From Streptomyces sp. STR69 (GTDB lineage: Bacteria; Actinomycetota; Actinomycetes; Streptomycetales; Streptomycetaceae), in contig NZ_JALJRY010000035.1 in assembly GCF_024519455.1 (NCBI RefSeq), positions 4,920-68,919 of the forward strand: a stretch of 64,000 bases of DNA, in the 5' to 3' direction. The translations under genes and the position numbers were made by a program. Within the stretch, counting starts at the first letter, position 1; each line of letters starts with the position of its first letter. Of the stretch, positions 60,480-64,000 are shown one piece after another. Below the pieces are notes generated by a model. It did no database searches. It worked only from the letters and a program-made list of their open reading frames with translations, and was not told where the DNA came from.

Positions 60480-61721
60480 TCAGGCGTGGACGTGGTGCTT
60501 GCCGTGCTCGGGCATCGCCGAGTCGATGCCGGGCAGTTCCCGGCCGGGCAGGAGGCTGTGCCAGTACAGCCACTCGAAGGCGAGCTTGCCGAGGTGGTTG
60601 GCGTGCGACTCCTTCAGCAATGGCAGGCCGAGAGCGGCCGGGAAGTGGCCGGGCAGCGGCTCGGTGTCGTAGTTGAAGTCGATCAGCAGGGCCTTGTGGA
60701 AGCCGGTCTCGACGAAGCAGTTGGTGTGCCCGTCGAAGGTCGCGTCCAGCGGCTGTCCGGCCAGGAAGCGGCCGATGTTGTGCGTCAGCGTCTCCCCCGC
60801 GAAGTGCGCCACCGAACCGGCCTTGGACGCCGGCAGCCCGGCCGCGTCGCCGATCGCGAACACCTCAGGATGCTGGGGGTGTTGGAGGGTGCGCTGGTCG
60901 ACAGGGATGAAGCCCAGTTCGTCGCCGAGGCCCGGGGAGCGTTCGACGTATTCGGCGCCGCCGTGCAGTGGCACGACCACCGCCAGGTCGAAGGGCACCT
61001 CGCGTTCGTCGTACGACACCAGCCTGCCACCGGTGCCGTCGACCTCGCCAAGCGTGAACTCGGTGACCAGCTCGATGCCCTTGGCAGCCAGCAGCCCGCC
61101 CAGCGCCTCGGCGGCGACAGGCTTGGTGAAGGCGCCGTCCAGCGGGGTGGCGTACGTCAGCTGGACCTTGTCGCGGATGCCGCGCCGCTGGAAGTACCAG
61201 TCGGCGAGAAAGGCGAACTCCAGTGGTGCGACCGGGCACTTGATGGGCAGGTCGGCCACGTTCACCACGACGCGCCCGCCCTCGAAGTGCTCCAGGGCGT
61301 GGTGCAGGCCGACGGCGCCGGGCAGGTCGTAGAAGGTGAAGACCTTCTCGCCCCAGCCGGGACCGGTCAGCCCCTCGGTCTCCTCCGGGAGGAGGGTGGC
61401 GCCGGTGGCGACGACGAGGACGTCGTAGGTCATCCGTATGCCGCCGCTGAGGTGCACCGTCCGCGCGTCCAGGTCGACCCGCTCGATGCGTGCCTGTTTG
61501 TAGTCGACGTCTGCGTGCAGCTGCTGCGGGCGGGAGCGGACGAGGTGGTGCGGCTGGGCCGCCCCGAAGGGGACGAACAGCAGGCCGGGCTGGTAGACGT
61601 GGTCGTCGTCCTGGTCGACCACGGTGATCCGGCATTCGTTCTCGTCGTACATGCGGCGCAGCCGGTTGGCCGTCAGCGTGCCTCCGGTGCCGCCTCCGAG
61701 TATCACGATGTGTGTGCCCAT
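60480..61721 (-). CDS. Second SQR-like FAD/NAD(P) oxidoreductase
   Basis: A 413-residue flavoprotein. THIVILGGGTGGTLTANRLRR is the FAD fold, EVFAIGDAAGLPASKAGSVAHF the second. Cys C162 (LPIKCPVAP) and C335 (HTNCFVETG) match SQR-type cysteines. The His-rich C-terminus (EHGKHHVHA) is unusual. Unlike the first SQR it heads an operon with TusE, DsrE and PIG-L, so its product sulfur is probably passed to protein carriers. ATG 61721 matches the family start; an upstream extension is unlikely to be coding. A CsoR-type site lies 57 bp upstream. Confidence 0.9.
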   Translation of the reverse strand: MGTHIVILGGGTGGTLTANRLRRMYDENECRITVVDQDDDHVYQPGLLFVPFGAAQPHHLVRSRPQQLHADVDYKQARIERVDLDARTVHLSGGIRMTYDVLVVATGATLLPEETEGLTGPGWGEKVFTFYDLPGAVGLHHALEHFEGGRVVVNVADLPIKCPVAPLEFAFLADWYFQRRGIRDKVQLTYATPLDGAFTKPVAAEALGGLLAAKGIELVTEFTLGEVDGTGGRLVSYDEREVPFDLAVVVPLHGGAEYVERSPGLGDELGFIPVDQRTLQHPQHPEVFAIGDAAGLPASKAGSVAHFAGETLTHNIGRFLAGQPLDATFDGHTNCFVETGFHKALLIDFNYDTEPLPGHFPAALGLPLLKESHANHLGKLAFEWLYWHSLLPGRELPGIDSAMPEHGKHHVHA

Positions 61722-61778
61722 GCCCCCACTGTCGTGCGGGAGAAGGGACCCGGGCATGGGCCACAGGTCCCCATCCGG

Positions 61779-61792
61779 TACCCACCCGGGTA
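61779..61792. promoter_or_regulatory. CsoR/CstR-type operator 6
   Basis: TACCCA-CC-CGGGTA, a 5-bp-arm version of the palindrome, upstream of the leftward SQR operon. Confidence 0.6.
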
Positions 61793-61855
61793 TACCTTCG
61801 CTCCGCCCCCGCGGGCCCGGCACGCCGCCCGCCCTCCATGAACTCCCTGAAAAAA

Positions 61856-61869
61856 TACCTACCAGGGTA
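61856..61869. promoter_or_regulatory. CsoR/CstR-type operator 7 (degenerate)
   Basis: TACCTA-CC-AGGGTA, the weakest of the seven, in the divergent gap upstream of the OsmC operon. The remaining ~275 bases between the two operons hold no gene. Confidence 0.5.
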
Positions 61870-61996
61870 TGCCACCACGGTTGTCGACGCGAGGGCCGAA
61901 CGGCCCCTGGCACACCCCGTCGGCCTCTCGATCAGCAGCACGGTTCGCGGTCGACTGGAACTGGCAGCAGTCGACCCCCACGAGAGAGGCCCGGCC

Positions 61997-62449
61997 ATGA
62001 CCGGCACCGCACCGCAGACCCTCCCCACGAACCAGCCGCAGGACGCGGACGTACACCACTTCGAGGTGACCCACGCCGAAGGCGACATCTACACCGTGGA
62101 CATCCGCGGCCACCGCTTGCATGTCGACCAGCCCGTCGAGGCGGGCGGCACCGACATCGCACCCACCCCCACCGAATTGTTCGCCGCCTCCCTGGCCACC
62201 TGCGTCGCCTTCTACGCGGGCCGTTTCCTGCACCGCCACGGCCTGGACCAGGCCGGACTGCGCGTCCATACGGAATTCACCATGGCCACCGACCGGCCCG
62301 CCCGCGTGGCCTCCCTGCACGTCACGATCGTCCCGCCGGCCGGACTGTCCGAGCAGCGCCGCGCGGCCCTGCTCGCCGTCGCCTCGCGCTGCACGGTCCA
62401 CAACACACTGCAGCAGCCGCCCGAGATCGGCATCGGGCTGGCACTATGA
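61997..62449 (+). CDS. OsmC-family protein
   Basis: A 150-residue OsmC/Ohr-fold protein. GGTDIAPTPTELFAASLATCVAFYAGRFL carries the first catalytic Cys, and AVASRCTVHNTLQQPPEIGIGL the second. Two conserved Cys give thiol-dependent peroxidase activity on organic hydroperoxides, and OsmC-like proteins also occur in persulfide detoxification loci. GAGAGG lies before ATG 61997. The stop overlaps the class V aminotransferase start (ATGA). Confidence 0.9.
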   Translation: MTGTAPQTLPTNQPQDADVHHFEVTHAEGDIYTVDIRGHRLHVDQPVEAGGTDIAPTPTELFAASLATCVAFYAGRFLHRHGLDQAGLRVHTEFTMATDRPARVASLHVTIVPPAGLSEQRRAALLAVASRCTVHNTLQQPPEIGIGLAL

Positions 62450-64000
62450 GCACGCATCTGGCACCGCCCACCTCCCCCCTTCTGGACCGCATCCGCCGCG
62501 GCCTCATCGGCGACGGCGAGGTGCTGGAGGGCCCTTACGGCCCCCGACGCCTCGTCTACGCCGACTACACCGCCTCCGGCCGTTCCCTGGACTTCGTCGA
62601 GGACTTCGTGCGCGAGCAGGTGCTGCCCCTGTACGGCAACACCCACACGGAGAGTTCCAGCACCGGACTGCAGACGACCCGGCTGCGGGAGGACGCCCGG
62701 CGGATCATCCGCGACGCGGTCGGCGGCAGCGAGGACGACCTCGTGATCTTCTGCGGCTCGGGAGCGACCGCGGCGGTCAACAAGCTGGTGGGCATCCTGG
62801 AACTGCGCCGGACCGACCCGCTGCCGCAGGCCATGCGCCCGGTCGTGTTCGTCGGCCCGTACGAGCACCACTCGAACGAACTGCCCTGGCGGGAGTCGGT
62901 CGCCGACGTCGTGGTCATCGGCGAGGACGCGGACGGTCACATCGATCTCGGCGATCTGGAGGCGCAGTTGGCCCGGTACGCCGACCGGCCGCTGCGCATC
63001 GGCAGCTTCTCCGCCGCCTCCAACGTCACCGGCATCCTCACCGACACCGACCGCATCGCCCGCCTGCTGCACGCGCACGGCGCCCTGTCCTTCTGGGACT
63101 ACGCGGCTGCCGCCCCCTACGTCTCCATCCGGGTCGCCGAGAGCGCCCCCGGCGCGGGCGACCACAAGGACGCGGTCTTCCTGTCCCCGCACAAGTTCGT
63201 CGGCGGCCCGCAGACCCCCGGCGTCCTCGTCGTCCGCCGCGAGCTGGTCCGCAACCCGGTGCCCACCGCACCGGGCGGCGGCACAGTCTCCTTCGTCGGT
63301 CCGCTCGGCCATCGCTATCTGGACGACCCGGTCGCCCGGGAGGAGGGAGGCACTCCGGCGATCGTGGAGTCGATCCGCGCCGGGCTGGTCTTCGCCCTCA
63401 AGCAGGCCGTCGGCACCGACACCATCCAGGCCGCAGAGGAGCGGCACTGGAAATGTGCGCTCGCCCGGTGGGACCGCGACCCCGGCATCGAAATCCTCGG
63501 CAGCCACCACGCCCGCCGCCTGTCCATCATCTCGTTCCGCATCCGGCACGGCAGCCACGCCTACCTGCACCACAACTACGTCGTCGCCCTCCTCAACGAC
63601 GTCTTCGGCATCCAGGCCCGCGGCGGCTGCTCCTGCGCCGGTCCCTACGGCCACCGCCTCCTCGCCATCGACGCCGCCACCTCCCACGCCCTGCTCGACG
63701 AGGTCGTCCACGGCTGCGACGGCATCAAACCCGGCTGGATCCGCATCAACTTCAACTACTTCATCAGCGACACCGTGCGCGACTACCTCATCGACGCGGT
63801 CGAGCTGATCGCCGCGTACGGCCACCGGCTCCTTCCCGACTACCGCTTCGACCCGCACACCGGGCAGTGGCGCCACCGCACCGGCCCGTCCTCTCCCCCG
63901 CTGCGGCTGACCGACGTGCGCTTCGCAGCCGACAGACGGATCACCGCGCCGACCGTCCGCCACCACCGGCTGGGCGAGGAAGCGCTGTCGGGCCAGCTCG
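62446..64000 (+). CDS. Class V aminotransferase (cysteine-desulfurase-like), 3' end outside window
   Basis: At least 518 residues without a stop before the edge. It is a fold-type I PLP enzyme: RRLVYADYTASGRSLDF start, FCGSGATAAVNKLVG, GPYEHHSNELPWRES, FWDYAAAAPYVSI, PLP lysine K250 in LSPHKFVGGPQTPG, and a C-terminal RGGCSCAGPYGHRLL (C395, C397) near the position of the desulfurase Cys loop. It may release sulfur from cysteine or act on a related amino acid. It is coupled to the OsmC gene. The long opposite-strand frame here is a shadow. Confidence 0.88.
   Translation, partial: MSTHLAPPTSPLLDRIRRGLIGDGEVLEGPYGPRRLVYADYTASGRSLDFVEDFVREQVLPLYGNTHTESSSTGLQTTRLREDARRIIRDAVGGSEDDLVIFCGSGATAAVNKLVGILELRRTDPLPQAMRPVVFVGPYEHHSNELPWRESVADVVVIGEDADGHIDLGDLEAQLARYADRPLRIGSFSAASNVTGILTDTDRIARLLHAHGALSFWDYAAAAPYVSIRVAESAPGAGDHKDAVFLSPHKFVGGPQTPGVLVVRRELVRNPVPTAPGGGTVSFVGPLGHRYLDDPVAREEGGTPAIVESIRAGLVFALKQAVGTDTIQAAEERHWKCALARWDRDPGIEILGSHHARRLSIISFRIRHGSHAYLHHNYVVALLNDVFGIQARGGCSCAGPYGHRLLAIDAATSHALLDEVVHGCDGIKPGWIRINFNYFISDTVRDYLIDAVELIAAYGHRLLPDYRFDPHTGQWRHRTGPSSPPLRLTDVRFAADRRITAPTVRHHRLGEEALSGQL

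Noticed and set aside
62212-63966. Long minus-strand frame at the right end
   Set aside because: Antisense to a class V aminotransferase with a PLP lysine and clear fold motifs; the antisense translation is Gly/Val/Asp-rich without motifs.

Overview
The window is about 64 kb of high-GC DNA with frequent GTG starts, ATGA/GTGA stop-start overlaps and gene families typical of Streptomyces: SepF-like protein, many ECF sigma, TetR, LacI and MarR regulators, F420-type oxidoreductases, and a sugar ABC importer with no ATPase of its own. No rRNA, tRNA or CRISPR array was recognised, and no gene-free stretch exceeds 300 bases. It looks like an accessory part of a Streptomyces chromosome.

Region by region. 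1-12 kb: end of an SPFH protein, an NAD-kinase-like protein, a Hen1-Pnkp RNA-repair pair, a TetR/MFS pair, an LLM oxidoreductase, small conserved proteins, a MazG/ATPase pair and a SepF-like protein. 12.4-16.5 kb: a nitrate reductase fused to its own flavodoxin/FNR electron-transfer module. 16.6-19.5 kb: a membrane glycosyltransferase-like protein and a divergent YceI/MarR pair with three operator-like repeats. 19.5-27.5 kb: an arabinoside-utilisation locus (LacI, GH127, ABC importer, secreted clan-A glycosidase with a ricin-type domain). 27.5-28.9 kb: an ECF sigma factor and a Met-rich membrane protein. 29-38 kb: a catabolic locus with RraA-type aldolase, aminotransferase, SDR, MHS transporter, PxpC, PxpB, PxpA, a divergent LysR and a D-2-hydroxyacid dehydrogenase. 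38-47 kb: a MarR/MFS/hydrolase operon, an ECF sigma factor with carotenoid oxygenase and alpha/beta hydrolase, membrane proteins and a secreted propeller-like protein. 47.1-48.2 kb: a truncated IS3-like element fused to a toxin remnant next to an apparently intact partner gene. 48.3-51.3 kb: a secreted DUF2202 protein and a divergent two-component system.

51.3-64 kb is the most interesting block: a reactive-sulfur island. It holds three rhodanese-containing proteins (one a persulfide dioxygenase fusion), two sulfide:quinone-oxidoreductase-like flavoproteins, a TauE exporter, a CsoR-family regulator, a 1-Cys peroxiredoxin, DsrE and TusE/DsrC sulfur carriers, a PIG-L deacetylase, an OsmC protein, a cysteine-desulfurase-like enzyme that runs off the end, and small uncharacterised proteins. 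Seven copies of a TACCCC-N2-GGGGTA-like palindrome precede its transcription units, which suggests one regulon. The presumed regulator has only one cysteine and lacks the usual CsoR metal ligands.
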